Source: Bog-756 sp963845485 (GTDB lineage: Bacteria; Actinomycetota; Acidimicrobiia; Acidimicrobiales; RAAP-2). From it: a DNA stretch of 64,000 nt. Location of the stretch: NCBI GenBank assembly GCA_963845485.1, contig CAWJSI010000017.1:124001-188000 (forward strand), written 5' to 3'. Positions within the stretch are counted from its first letter, which is position 1; each line of letters opens with the position of its first letter. Under the pieces are notes generated by a model. It was not told where the DNA came from, did not search any database, and worked only from the letters and a program-made list of their open reading frames with translations. A program made the position numbers and the translations under genes. Shown one piece after another: positions 44,578 to 52,978 of this stretch.

Positions 44578-45603
44578 CTAGCCCGCACCCACGAGCCACC
44601 GGTCGAGGAAGGGGTAGGCCTCGTCCCCGTGCCACTGGTGGCCCCCGTCGAACGGGTCGTGGGCCAACCGCTCCCCGTCGCCGGTGCGCTCGTAGATCGG
44701 GCGCAGTCGGTCCACGCCGGCCGCCGCCGTCGCCACCGGGAAGAGGTCGTCGTCCCGACCCGAGACGACGAGCAGGGGTCGCGGGGCGACGAGGGCGCCG
44801 AGGTCGACGTGCTCCATCCTGCCGAGCATCCCGACGAGCACCTGGGAGCCGCACATGTTCCACGGCACCTTGTGGGACTCGGCCCACGACGAGAAGTACC
44901 CGGCCACGACGGCGGCTGCCACCCGTTGGTCGGTGGCCGCCAAGAACAGTGCCATCGTCCCCCCGTAGGAGAAACCGGCCACCCCCAAGCGGGACGGGTC
45001 GACCAGGGGATGGTCGCCCAGCACATCGAGGGCTACGCCCAGGTCCCAGAGGTTCTGGGTCAACGGGTTCCAGCCGGCCATGACCTGGTGGACCAAGTTG
45101 GTGTCGCAGGCGTAGTGATCGTCGGGATTCCAGTCGGCCCGCTCGCCGAAGCAGCGCAGGTCGGGGGCCAGCACCACATGGCCACGGCGGGCCAGCTCGG
45201 AGGCGTAGTCGCTGCCCGGGACGGCATCGGGATCGTCGATCCCGCAGATGCGGGACTTGCCCGGCCCGTGGCCGTGCACGGCGAGGACGGCCGAGCCGGG
45301 GCCGTCCCGGCCGTCGGGCACCAGCAGATAGGCGGGGACCGACATGTCCACCTCGGTGTCGAAGACGATCCGCCACCGGCGGTAGCCGTCGCACACCACC
45401 TCGTCGGTGACCTCGGGGTCGGGGGGTACCCGGCCGGGCCAGGGAGCCAACGTAGCGTCGAGGCGGGAGCGGAACCGGTCCGACCAGGCGTCGAAGGCCG
45501 CGGGGTCCGCGGGAAGCCCGTCGGTCTCCTCGGAGGCCATCAGTCGGCTGACCACCTGGTACCAGGGCGAGAAGTTGCGACGCGGGGCGGGCCACTCGTT
45601 CAT
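44578..45603 (-). CDS. alpha/beta hydrolase (dienelactone-hydrolase/acetyl-esterase-like)
   Basis: 341 residues. Strand VDMSVPAYLLVPDG, oxyanion region LAVHGHGPGK, nucleophile elbow GVAGFSYGGTMA, then the acid region RPLLVVSGRDDDLFPV and catalytic His near GGHQWHGDEA. ATG 45603 has AGGAG 8-9 bases upstream; the open frame runs on through the divergent promoter. The length and the PCWP-like N-terminal helices fit the large dienelactone hydrolase/xylan esterase-type group. No signal peptide, so it should be cytosolic. Substrate unknown. Convergent with nagB, 11 bp apart. Confidence 0.82.
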   Translation of the reverse strand: MNEWPAPRRNFSPWYQVVSRLMASEETDGLPADPAAFDAWSDRFRSRLDATLAPWPGRVPPDPEVTDEVVCDGYRRWRIVFDTEVDMSVPAYLLVPDGRDGPGSAVLAVHGHGPGKSRICGIDDPDAVPGSDYASELARRGHVVLAPDLRCFGERADWNPDDHYACDTNLVHQVMAGWNPLTQNLWDLGVALDVLGDHPLVDPSRLGVAGFSYGGTMALFLAATDQRVAAAVVAGYFSSWAESHKVPWNMCGSQVLVGMLGRMEHVDLGALVAPRPLLVVSGRDDDLFPVATAAAGVDRLRPIYERTGDGERLAHDPFDGGHQWHGDEAYPFLDRWLVGAG

Positions 45604-45691
45604 GCACGGGCTCCTCTCGGCTCGGGACCTCGAAACGCCCCACGTTGCCACATTGGTTGAGCCCAGGACCGCCCTGGGGCACACTGGATCG

Positions 45692-46543
45692 ATGGCCGTA
45701 GCGACCGAACTGGACCTCCGTCCCCTCTCTCCGCTCATCGGGGCCGAGATCCACGGCCTCGACCTGTCGGCGCCCTTGGCCGATCCGGTGGTGGCCGAGG
45801 TGCGCCGGGCCCTCAACACCCACCACGTGATCTTCTTCCGGGACCAGCACCTCACCCCCGAGGAGCAGGCCGACTTCGCCCGTCAGTTCGGCGAGGTCAC
45901 CGAGGGACACCCGGTCCTCCCGGCCATCGAGGGGAACCCCGAGGTGCTGGCCATCGACGGCAGCGAGGACCGGGCCAGCTGGTGGCACACCGATGTGACC
46001 TTCCTCCAGTCCCCGGCGTTCGGCTCCATCCTCTCCATGCTGGAGTGCCCCGAGGTCGGCGGCGACACCACCTGGGCGAGTCTCCAGGACGCCTACGACC
46101 GCCTGTCGGACCCCCTCCGCACCATGTGCGACTCCCTCATCGCCATCCACTTCGACCCCTGGTTCGCCGCCGACGTGGCCACCCGCGGCGGCTTCGAGTG
46201 GGAGGGGAAGCACTACGACAAGCTGCTCCCCGCCCTCCACCCGGTCGTGCGCACCCATCCCGAGAACGGACGCAACGGCCTGTTCGTGAACCCGCAGTTC
46301 ACCCAGTCCTTGCTCGGCCTGTCCAAGCACGAGAGCGACGGGATCCTCGACGTGCTCTACCGGCACTGCATCCAGCCCGAGCTGACGTGCCGGTTCCGGT
46401 GGCGGCCCGGGTCGGTGGCCTTCTGGGACAACCGGGCCACCCTCCACTACGCCCTCGACGACTACGGGGACGCCACCCGTGTGGCCCACCGGGTCACCCT
46501 GAGGGGGGATACCCCCTACGGCCCGGCCATGCCCCGGCGCTGA
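45692..46543 (+). CDS. TauD/TfdA family Fe(II)/2-oxoglutarate dioxygenase
   Basis: 283 residues. The iron-binding HxD is H99-T-D101 (WWHTDVTF) and the distal histidine is in RVAHRVTLRGDTPYG near residue 268. The N-terminal LSPLIGAEIHGLDLS and VIFFRDQHLTPEEQ are family hallmarks, and FRWRPGSVAFWDNRATLHYA carries the 2-oxoglutarate-binding arginine region. The family oxidises taurine, 2,4-D and related compounds; substrate here is unknown. Starts at ATG 45692, divergent from the hydrolase and convergent with the Liv operon (9 bp from its last stop). Confidence 0.88.
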   Translation: MAVATELDLRPLSPLIGAEIHGLDLSAPLADPVVAEVRRALNTHHVIFFRDQHLTPEEQADFARQFGEVTEGHPVLPAIEGNPEVLAIDGSEDRASWWHTDVTFLQSPAFGSILSMLECPEVGGDTTWASLQDAYDRLSDPLRTMCDSLIAIHFDPWFAADVATRGGFEWEGKHYDKLLPALHPVVRTHPENGRNGLFVNPQFTQSLLGLSKHESDGILDVLYRHCIQPELTCRFRWRPGSVAFWDNRATLHYALDDYGDATRVAHRVTLRGDTPYGPAMPRR

Positions 46544-46552
46544 ACGGTCCCG

Positions 46553-47479
46553 TCACTCCCCGTCCGAAGCGGTACCGCCGGCATCGGTCGGCGCGTCGGC
46601 GTTGACCGCCGCCGCCGTGCTGGCCGGAACGGCACCCGACACGGCCAGGGCCTCCTCGCTGGCCCCGAGGTAGGCGGCCAGGGCGCGGGGGTCTCGCGCC
46701 ACCTCGTCGGGCGTCCCCTGGGAGACCACTGAGCCGGTCTCCATCATCACCACATGGGTGCACAGGGCGAACACCAAGGGCACGTCGTGCTCGACCAGGA
46801 CGATCGTGGTGTCGGCCAGCTGGTGGAGCCGGCGCAGGAGCGGGACGAAGGCCTCGGCCTCCCGTTGGGCGATCCCCGCGGTCGGCTCGTCCAACAACAG
46901 CAGACGCGGGCGGGCGAGCACGACCGAGGCGAGATCGACCACCCGACGGGTGCCCGTGGACAGCTGGGCGATGCGGTGGCTGCGGAAGCGGTTGATGCCG
47001 AAACTGCTGATGACCTGGTCAACCTCGGTCCGCTTGGCCCGCTCGGACTTTCGGGCCCAGGGCATCTGCAGGGTGGAGGACACCACGCTGACCGGCCGGC
47101 GGGCGTCGAGGGTCAGCATCAGGACGTCCTCCACCGACAGCTCGGGGAACAGTCGGCAGTCCTGGAACGAGCGGACCAAGCCGAGGGCCGACCGCTCCTC
47201 GGGGAGGTACTCGACGAGGCTCTCCTCATCGAGATGGACCGACCCGGCCTGGGGGGTGACCAGTCCCGAGATGACGTCGAGCATGGTGGTCTTGCCTGAC
47301 CCGTTGGGCCCGATCAACCCCACGATCGCCCCCGGCTCGGCCGAGATGCCGGCGCCGTCGACGGCGCGGACACCACCGAAGTCGACCACCACCCCCTCCA
47401 CCTCCAGTCGGGCGGGACCCGAACCCGACGGGTTGTCGGCCGCCACTTCGGTCGTGGCCCCTTTGCGCTGGGGAGCCAT
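46553..47479 (-). CDS. livG: branched-chain amino-acid-type ABC importer ATPase
   Basis: 308 residues. Walker A GPNGSGKTT, Q-loop RSFQDCRLFPELSVEDVLML, signature LSTGTRR (atypical for LSGGQ), Walker B LLLLDEPTAG, switch VEHDVP. The final ~45 residues are an Ala/Thr/Gly-rich tail. ATG 47479 overlaps the permease stop (ATGA); the open frame upstream lies in the permease gene. LivG is one of the two ATPases of the Liv-type transporter; the partner is fused to an MFS protein upstream. Substrates of the wider family are varied, from amino acids to urea. Confidence 0.88.
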   Translation of the reverse strand: MAPQRKGATTEVAADNPSGSGPARLEVEGVVVDFGGVRAVDGAGISAEPGAIVGLIGPNGSGKTTMLDVISGLVTPQAGSVHLDEESLVEYLPEERSALGLVRSFQDCRLFPELSVEDVLMLTLDARRPVSVVSSTLQMPWARKSERAKRTEVDQVISSFGINRFRSHRIAQLSTGTRRVVDLASVVLARPRLLLLDEPTAGIAQREAEAFVPLLRRLHQLADTTIVLVEHDVPLVFALCTHVVMMETGSVVSQGTPDEVARDPRALAAYLGASEEALAVSGAVPASTAAAVNADAPTDAGGTASDGE

Positions 47480-49467
47480 CACGCCACCTGCCCGGCCGGC
47501 TCGGGCCGGGGATCGGCGCTCGATCCGGCCGCCGGTGGCGGCTCCCCCCGCGAGAGCAGCTTCTCTACCCCCAAGGTGGCCAGGTCCCCGAGGCGGTGCA
47601 CCACATCGGCGAGGCCCCCGGGCAGATAGAGGATGAAGGCCAACAGGCCGATGCCACTGGTCAAGAACTGGATGGTCGGGGTGGTGCCGAAGGCGGCCGG
47701 GATACCCACGAGATAGACGGCTCCGAGCACGGCCCCGTCGATCGAACCCAGTCCCCCGATCACCACCATCGACACGACGAGGATGGAGAAGGACGGATCG
47801 AAAGTGGTGGTCGAGAAGCGCTGGGTGGCGAAGGCCAGGCATACCCCGGCGTAGCCGGCGATGAACCCCGAGAGGGCGAAGGCCAGCACCTTGGAGCGCG
47901 CCAGCGGGATGCCGAGGGCGCCGGCGCCGGTCTCGTTGTCCCGGACGGCCATGAGCCGGCGGGCCACGCCCCGGTCCCGCCACACCCGCACCATCACCAC
48001 CGACAGGACGAGGATGGCGATCGAGAACCAGGCGAAGGACCGTGCCGAACTCAGCTGGATCCCGAACAGGCTGGGACTGGCGATGAGCGTGGACTGGGGA
48101 TCAGGGAGGCCGGTGCACATGGATTTGCCGAGGACAGGAAGGTCCCAACACGGAGTGGCCAGTACCGACTGCATGAACCAGACACTGAAGGCCAGGGTGC
48201 TCACGGCCAGATAGAGACCACGCACCCGGAGGGCCGGGAGGCCCACCACCACGGCGATCACCGCGGTCACCGCCCCGGCGAAGGGCATGAGCAGGATCAG
48301 CGGCACACTCGTCCCGAGGTGGGTGGCCATCAGCGCTCCGCAGGCCACCAACCCGAACTGGCCGAGCGAGACCTGCCCGGCCCATCCGGTCAGGACGGTG
48401 AGGGACAGGGCGATGACCGCGTAGATGCAGATCTGGGAGAGCAGGAACGACCGGCCCACGCTGATCACGAACGGCAGCAGCACCACGATGACAAGGGTGA
48501 CCCCCACACCGGCGGAGCCGACCCGTCGGCGGAGGGGACTGTCGTTCTGGCGTTGGTTGCGCGAGCTCTCGATCCACGTGGACCGGTCCTCCCGTCGTGA
48601 CCCGGTGGGCAGCGCGGCGATGCGGATGAGCAGGACCACGAGGACGAGGGCGAAGAGCACCAGGTCCACCTGGGCCGTGCTCGACAGGTTCCACACCAAG
48701 ATCTCCTGGATGACCCCCACGCCGATGGCGGCGACGAAGGCCACGGTGAGATTGACCATGGCCCCGACCATGGCGGCGGTGAGGGCCAGCAACAACAGCT
48801 CGGGGCTGAGCACCTCGGTGAGCGACGAGGTCTGCCCCGGGGCGGCCAGGATGGCGGCGAAGGCCGACAGCACCCCGGCCAGCGTCCAGGTCACCGTGGA
48901 GGTCCTCCGGACCCAGACACCGGACAGCCGGGCCGAGTCGGCATTCTCGGCCATGGCCCGCATGGCGAGGCCCCACGGCGACCACTTCACGAAGGCGGCC
49001 AGGGCCAGGGCCACCAGTGGGGCCACGATCAAGGTGACCACCTGGCCGGGGGTGAACAGGTAGGTCCCGATGTGGAAGGACACGTCTACGGGGACCGGGA
49101 ACGGCTTGAACAGGTTCTTCGGGCGGATGAAGGGCAGGGCGGTGAAGACGAACAAGACCTGGCTCAACCCAATCGTGGCCACCATGACGAGCACGCGAGG
49201 CCGGTTGAACAACCGCCGGAGCAGCAGCTCGGAGAGGGCGCCGACCACGGCGGCGAGCGCGAGGGCCATCACGAGGGCGAACCAGTAGTTGAAGCCGAAG
49301 TCGTAGAAGCACTTGACGAGAAAGACCGCCGCCACCACACCGAGCTGACCCTGGGCGAAGTTGAGCACCCGGTTGGTCTTGTAGATGAGCACCAGGCCCA
49401 TGGCCAACAGGCCGTAGCCGAGCCCGGTGATGACGCCCTGGACCAGGACGAAGCTGGGGATGGACAC
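47479..49467 (-). CDS. fused LivH-LivM-type permease
   Basis: 662 residues, the sum of two permeases. The LivH half (1-~290) has GLGYGLLAMGLVLIYKTNRVLNFAQGQLG. The LivM half (~320-640) has SLTVLTGWAGQVSLGQFGLVACGALMATH and RLMAVRDNETGAGALGIPLARSKVLAFALSGF, with GGLGSIDGAVLGAVYLV near the end (motifs quoted separately). The two halves are joined by a short polar linker (GSRREDRSTWIESSRNQ). Together they form the heterodimeric membrane channel in one chain. GTG start, 6 bp after the MFS-LivF stop. Such fusions are known in actinobacteria. Confidence 0.88.
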   Translation of the reverse strand: MSIPSFVLVQGVITGLGYGLLAMGLVLIYKTNRVLNFAQGQLGVVAAVFLVKCFYDFGFNYWFALVMALALAAVVGALSELLLRRLFNRPRVLVMVATIGLSQVLFVFTALPFIRPKNLFKPFPVPVDVSFHIGTYLFTPGQVVTLIVAPLVALALAAFVKWSPWGLAMRAMAENADSARLSGVWVRRTSTVTWTLAGVLSAFAAILAAPGQTSSLTEVLSPELLLLALTAAMVGAMVNLTVAFVAAIGVGVIQEILVWNLSSTAQVDLVLFALVLVVLLIRIAALPTGSRREDRSTWIESSRNQRQNDSPLRRRVGSAGVGVTLVIVVLLPFVISVGRSFLLSQICIYAVIALSLTVLTGWAGQVSLGQFGLVACGALMATHLGTSVPLILLMPFAGAVTAVIAVVVGLPALRVRGLYLAVSTLAFSVWFMQSVLATPCWDLPVLGKSMCTGLPDPQSTLIASPSLFGIQLSSARSFAWFSIAILVLSVVMVRVWRDRGVARRLMAVRDNETGAGALGIPLARSKVLAFALSGFIAGYAGVCLAFATQRFSTTTFDPSFSILVVSMVVIGGLGSIDGAVLGAVYLVGIPAAFGTTPTIQFLTSGIGLLAFILYLPGGLADVVHRLGDLATLGVEKLLSRGEPPPAAGSSADPRPEPAGQVA

Positions 49468-49473
49468 GGGTCC

Positions 49474-51678
49474 TTACCCCAGACCGTCCACGGCCGCCCC
49501 CAAGAACACCGGACGGAGGAGGTCTGACCGCTCGACGAGATCGGCTGTCCGACCGTCGAAGCGGACCTCGCCCCGCTCGATGAACACCGCCCGCTTGGCG
49601 AGACTCATGGCCCGGTTCACGCTCTGTTCCACGAGAACCACCGTGGTGCCCGCCGCGTTCACCTCACGCACAATGGCCATGAGCCGGTCCACCGCCTTCG
49701 GCGCCAGTCCGAGCGCCAACTCGTCGATCATCAACAACTTGGGCTCGGTCATCATCACCCGGGCCAGGGCCAGCATCTGCTGCTCGCCGCCGGACAGCGT
49801 CCCTGCCGGCTGGTTCAGGCGGGTGGCCAACTCGGGGAAGCGATCGATGGCCTCGTCGAGGGCCGACTTGGCCCGGGTGCCCTGACCCCGCAGCGAATGG
49901 GCCCCGACGGCCAGGTTGTCCCTCACGGTGAGGCCGGTGAAGGTCATCTTGCCTCCCACCAATAGGGCCACGTCCTGATGGATGATCTGCTCGGGCTCGA
50001 GATAGGTGCAGTTGGTCCCGAACAGGCGGATCACCCCCCGGTGCGGGTGATCGAGTCCGGCCACGGCCCGGAGCAACGTCGACTTCCCGGCTCCGTTGGT
50101 GCCCAGCAGGGCGAGGATCTCGCCTTGGGCCACCTCGAGGTTCACGTCGAAGAGGACCTGGTTGCTCCCGTAGTAGAAGTCCAGGTTGTGGATCTGGAGG
50201 GCGGGCAGCGCTCCACCCGCGGCGCGCCGTTCACCTTCGGCGTGGCGCTCGAGGACGTCCTCGATGACCAAGGTGATGTCTCGTCGCACATAGCGCGAGC
50301 CGATGAGCAGCATGATCCCGCCGATGACGCATACCGGGGCGAGGAGGCTGAGAGCCACCGTCGGCCCGTTGCGGTACCCCACGGCATCACTGATGGCGCC
50401 GAGGAGCACGGCGCCGGTGAAGCCGCCGAACACCAGCGAGTACACCCCGAACATGGCAAAGCAGATGGTCCGCATCTCGGCCGGTGCCGTCGCCGCCAGG
50501 GTCAAGAAGATGCAGATGGCCAGCGGGGAGACCGCCGCGGTGGCCAGGAACTGGAACGCCACCACCATCCAAAGCTGGGGCATGTAGAGCGAGGCTACGT
50601 AGAGGCCCCCGTAGGCGGCGATGCAGAACCCGGCGATGACCAAGGGGCGCTGGGGGGCCCGCCGGAAGTACCGGTCCCCGAGGACATAGGCCAACGGGAG
50701 GCCGAGGAAGGCGGCCAGCCCGATGATGGAGTAGATCTCGCTCCGCCGGGCGGTGTCGAGCCCCCAGTGGCGGACGAAGTAGAGATTCCCGAACAAGGGG
50801 GCGGCGGTGCCGGCGAAGCCCAGGATGGCCACCGCCACCAGCTCGTAGTAGATGGAACGGATGCGCAGCAGTCGGGTGACCGCCGGCCCGAGGAGCACCC
50901 GGGGTGCATCGCTCTGCTGGGAGTGCAGGTCCATCCCCGAGGCCTTCAGGATGTGGCTGGCCTCGTTCTCCCCCTTTTCCGGCTCGCGGAGGGTGAACAG
51001 CGAGAGTCCGATGGGGATGCCGACCAGGGCGATGAGCATGCCCCACCGCCAGTTGTGGCCGACCGTGACCACCAGTCCGAAGATGAGGATCCCCACAGTC
51101 TGAGAGAGGGGGTCGGAGAGATTGTGCCAACTGAAGACCCGGCCCCGTCCCTCGGTCGGGTAGGCGTCGGAGAGGTACGAGTTGTGCACGGTGTTGTTCA
51201 CGCCTGACCCGATGGAGGCGATGAGGTACAAGAAGGTGAAGACCCACACGTTGGGTGACAGGGCCATCAACGGGGTGAACACCGAAAAGATCAGGAGCGC
51301 CACCGCGGCGACCACCTTGCGGCTGCCCCGGTCGGCCAGCAGGGCGAGGGGCACGGCCCAGAGCAGCTGGGCGACCGCACCCACGAAGGTCACCGCGCCG
51401 AGGGCGGCGTCGTGGATGTGGAACGAGTGCTCGAGGTTGGTACCGATGAGCGAGATGCCGTTTCCCACGGTGCCCGGTACCAGGGCGGCCATGGTCAAGA
51501 GGACCAGAGGGGCGTAGCCGCTTTTTTGGAGGATGCCTACCAGTGGCGGAGGCTTTCCTTCCCCGGTCCCGGGCATGGCGGACAGGTCTGCGACGGCCTC
51601 GGGGTTGCTGCTCTTGGCGACGACTTCCTTGAGGAGTTCGTCGGGTACCGCGAAGTCGAACACCACTTGGTCGGCCAT
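49474..51678 (-). CDS. MFS transporter fused to a LivF-type ABC ATPase
   Basis: 734 residues. After a ~50-residue cytoplasmic tail, residues ~55-470 form a 12-helix MFS domain. It has LLADRGSRKVVAAVALL (the A-motif GxLaDrxGrk-like loop), GSGVNNTVHNSYLSDAYPTEGRGR and a second loop LGDRYFRRAPQRPLV. An arginine-rich linker (VRRDITLVIEDVLERHAEGERR) leads to a LivF-like ATPase (~495-734) with Walker A GTNGAGKST, signature LSGGEQQ, Walker B LLMIDELALG and VEQSV. A LivF ATPase normally works on LivH/M with LivG, and both lie immediately downstream. It is the only LivF in the window. Whether the MFS part moves the same compound is unknown. Confidence 0.85.
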   Translation of the reverse strand: MADQVVFDFAVPDELLKEVVAKSSNPEAVADLSAMPGTGEGKPPPLVGILQKSGYAPLVLLTMAALVPGTVGNGISLIGTNLEHSFHIHDAALGAVTFVGAVAQLLWAVPLALLADRGSRKVVAAVALLIFSVFTPLMALSPNVWVFTFLYLIASIGSGVNNTVHNSYLSDAYPTEGRGRVFSWHNLSDPLSQTVGILIFGLVVTVGHNWRWGMLIALVGIPIGLSLFTLREPEKGENEASHILKASGMDLHSQQSDAPRVLLGPAVTRLLRIRSIYYELVAVAILGFAGTAAPLFGNLYFVRHWGLDTARRSEIYSIIGLAAFLGLPLAYVLGDRYFRRAPQRPLVIAGFCIAAYGGLYVASLYMPQLWMVVAFQFLATAAVSPLAICIFLTLAATAPAEMRTICFAMFGVYSLVFGGFTGAVLLGAISDAVGYRNGPTVALSLLAPVCVIGGIMLLIGSRYVRRDITLVIEDVLERHAEGERRAAGGALPALQIHNLDFYYGSNQVLFDVNLEVAQGEILALLGTNGAGKSTLLRAVAGLDHPHRGVIRLFGTNCTYLEPEQIIHQDVALLVGGKMTFTGLTVRDNLAVGAHSLRGQGTRAKSALDEAIDRFPELATRLNQPAGTLSGGEQQMLALARVMMTEPKLLMIDELALGLAPKAVDRLMAIVREVNAAGTTVVLVEQSVNRAMSLAKRAVFIERGEVRFDGRTADLVERSDLLRPVFLGAAVDGLG

Positions 51679-51727
51679 TGGGGTGTCACCCTATCCCCGA
51701 CGCAACTGCTGTTTCAGGGTCGGCCCC

Positions 51728-52978
51728 TCAGTGGGCCGGCGTGGCCACGGTGAGGGGACCCTGGGTCAGTACGCAGAGTCGCGCGTCAGGTCCCCGCTCG
51801 GCCAGTGCCGAGGCTACGGCTGAGCCGACGTCACCCACCGGTTCCATCCGTGCGGCCCGCACATCGTCGTCTTCGAGGCCCTCCGAGAAGAGCCGCACCT
51901 CGGCCCGCTCGAGCACGCGACCCAACACCTGGGTCTGCCACAGATCGACAACGCCCGGTCCGACCGGTCGGTGCAGCTCCCCGACACTCGGAGCGGCGCG
52001 GAGAATCCGAGCAAAGGCGCCGTCGTCGGGCAGTCCGTCGCCGCAGGCCGCCGCCATCACGATGATCCCGCCTTGGGCGACCACCCGCTCGGCCGCAGCC
52101 AGGCCCTTGACCGATTGGTACAGATTGCGGTCGAGGGGATGTCCGCCGTTGGTGGAGACCACCACGTCGAACCGGCCGGGGACGGCCCGTGAGACATGCC
52201 GGGCAGCGAACGCACACGCCGCCCGATGGCCTTCGGGTAGCGGGGCGACGAAGACGCCGGTCAGCCGGCGCTGGGTGTCGATGGTCACATCGACCGAGAG
52301 GTGGGGTGGGCACAGGGAGGTCGCCGCCGTCACGAACTCGTGCACCGGGTTGCCCGAGGTGGAAAGCCACGTGGCTCGCCGGTCGGCAATACGAGCCGGG
52401 CTGTGGGCCTCGAGGATGGTGGAGGTGGCGGCAAGGCCGGGACAGGCACCCTTGGGTCCACCGCTCCAGCCCGCGAAGAAATGAGGCTCGACGAACCCGG
52501 TGAGAATGCGCAGGCCGGCCTCCACGTAGCGCCGGTCGAGGAGAACGGGCACCCCGTCGACCTCGCCCACACTGACATGGTCACCGTCGTCGCTGTCGTG
52601 TTGATGGATCGGGTACCTCGCCACGATGTCCTGGCCCACCAGCGCCGTCAGCTCCTCGACGGTGGCTCGGCGATGGGTGCCGGTGGCGCAGAGCAGCTCG
52701 ACCTGACCCGGTCCTGCCCCGGCCTGGGCCAGTGCCTCCAACAGCGGGGGCAGAACGGTGGTGTTGGGCATGGGCCGGGTGATGTCGGGGAAGACCACCA
52801 CTACGCGCTCCCCCGCCCGGACCAACCCGGCCAGGCCCGGTCCCGACAACGGGGATGTCAGCGCCTCACGCACGGCGGCCGCTTCGTCGGCCACGGGCAC
52901 AGGCTCCTCGGGCACCACCACCTCGGCCCCGTCGGGCACATCGAGCGCCAGGCCCTCCCGGCCGTAGGCCAGCGTCAC
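51728..52978 (-). CDS. LarA-family nickel-pincer racemase/epimerase
   Basis: 416 residues (DUF2088 fold). Residues matching LarA: TGTHRR (H102), EPHFFAGWSGGPKGACPG with H166 and the cofactor-anchoring lysine K176, and STNGGHPLDRNLYQSVKG in the C-terminal domain. K176 is the position that in LarA holds the Ni-pincer nucleotide, so a 2-hydroxyacid racemase or epimerase is likely. Beyond lactate, family members act on malate and aldonic acids. LarB/C/E, needed to make the cofactor, are not in the window. GTG 52978 overlaps the kinase stop (GTGA). The product ends 49 bp before the MFS-LivF gene. Confidence 0.83.
   Translation of the reverse strand: MTLAYGREGLALDVPDGAEVVVPEEPVPVADEAAAVREALTSPLSGPGLAGLVRAGERVVVVFPDITRPMPNTTVLPPLLEALAQAGAGPGQVELLCATGTHRRATVEELTALVGQDIVARYPIHQHDSDDGDHVSVGEVDGVPVLLDRRYVEAGLRILTGFVEPHFFAGWSGGPKGACPGLAATSTILEAHSPARIADRRATWLSTSGNPVHEFVTAATSLCPPHLSVDVTIDTQRRLTGVFVAPLPEGHRAACAFAARHVSRAVPGRFDVVVSTNGGHPLDRNLYQSVKGLAAAERVVAQGGIIVMAAACGDGLPDDGAFARILRAAPSVGELHRPVGPGVVDLWQTQVLGRVLERAEVRLFSEGLEDDDVRAARMEPVGDVGSAVASALAERGPDARLCVLTQGPLTVATPAH

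Noticed and set aside
43592..46489. 965-codon minus-strand frame over nagB and the hydrolase
   Set aside because: It lies antisense to nagB and out of frame with the hydrolase; low-complexity composition typical of high-GC shadow frames.
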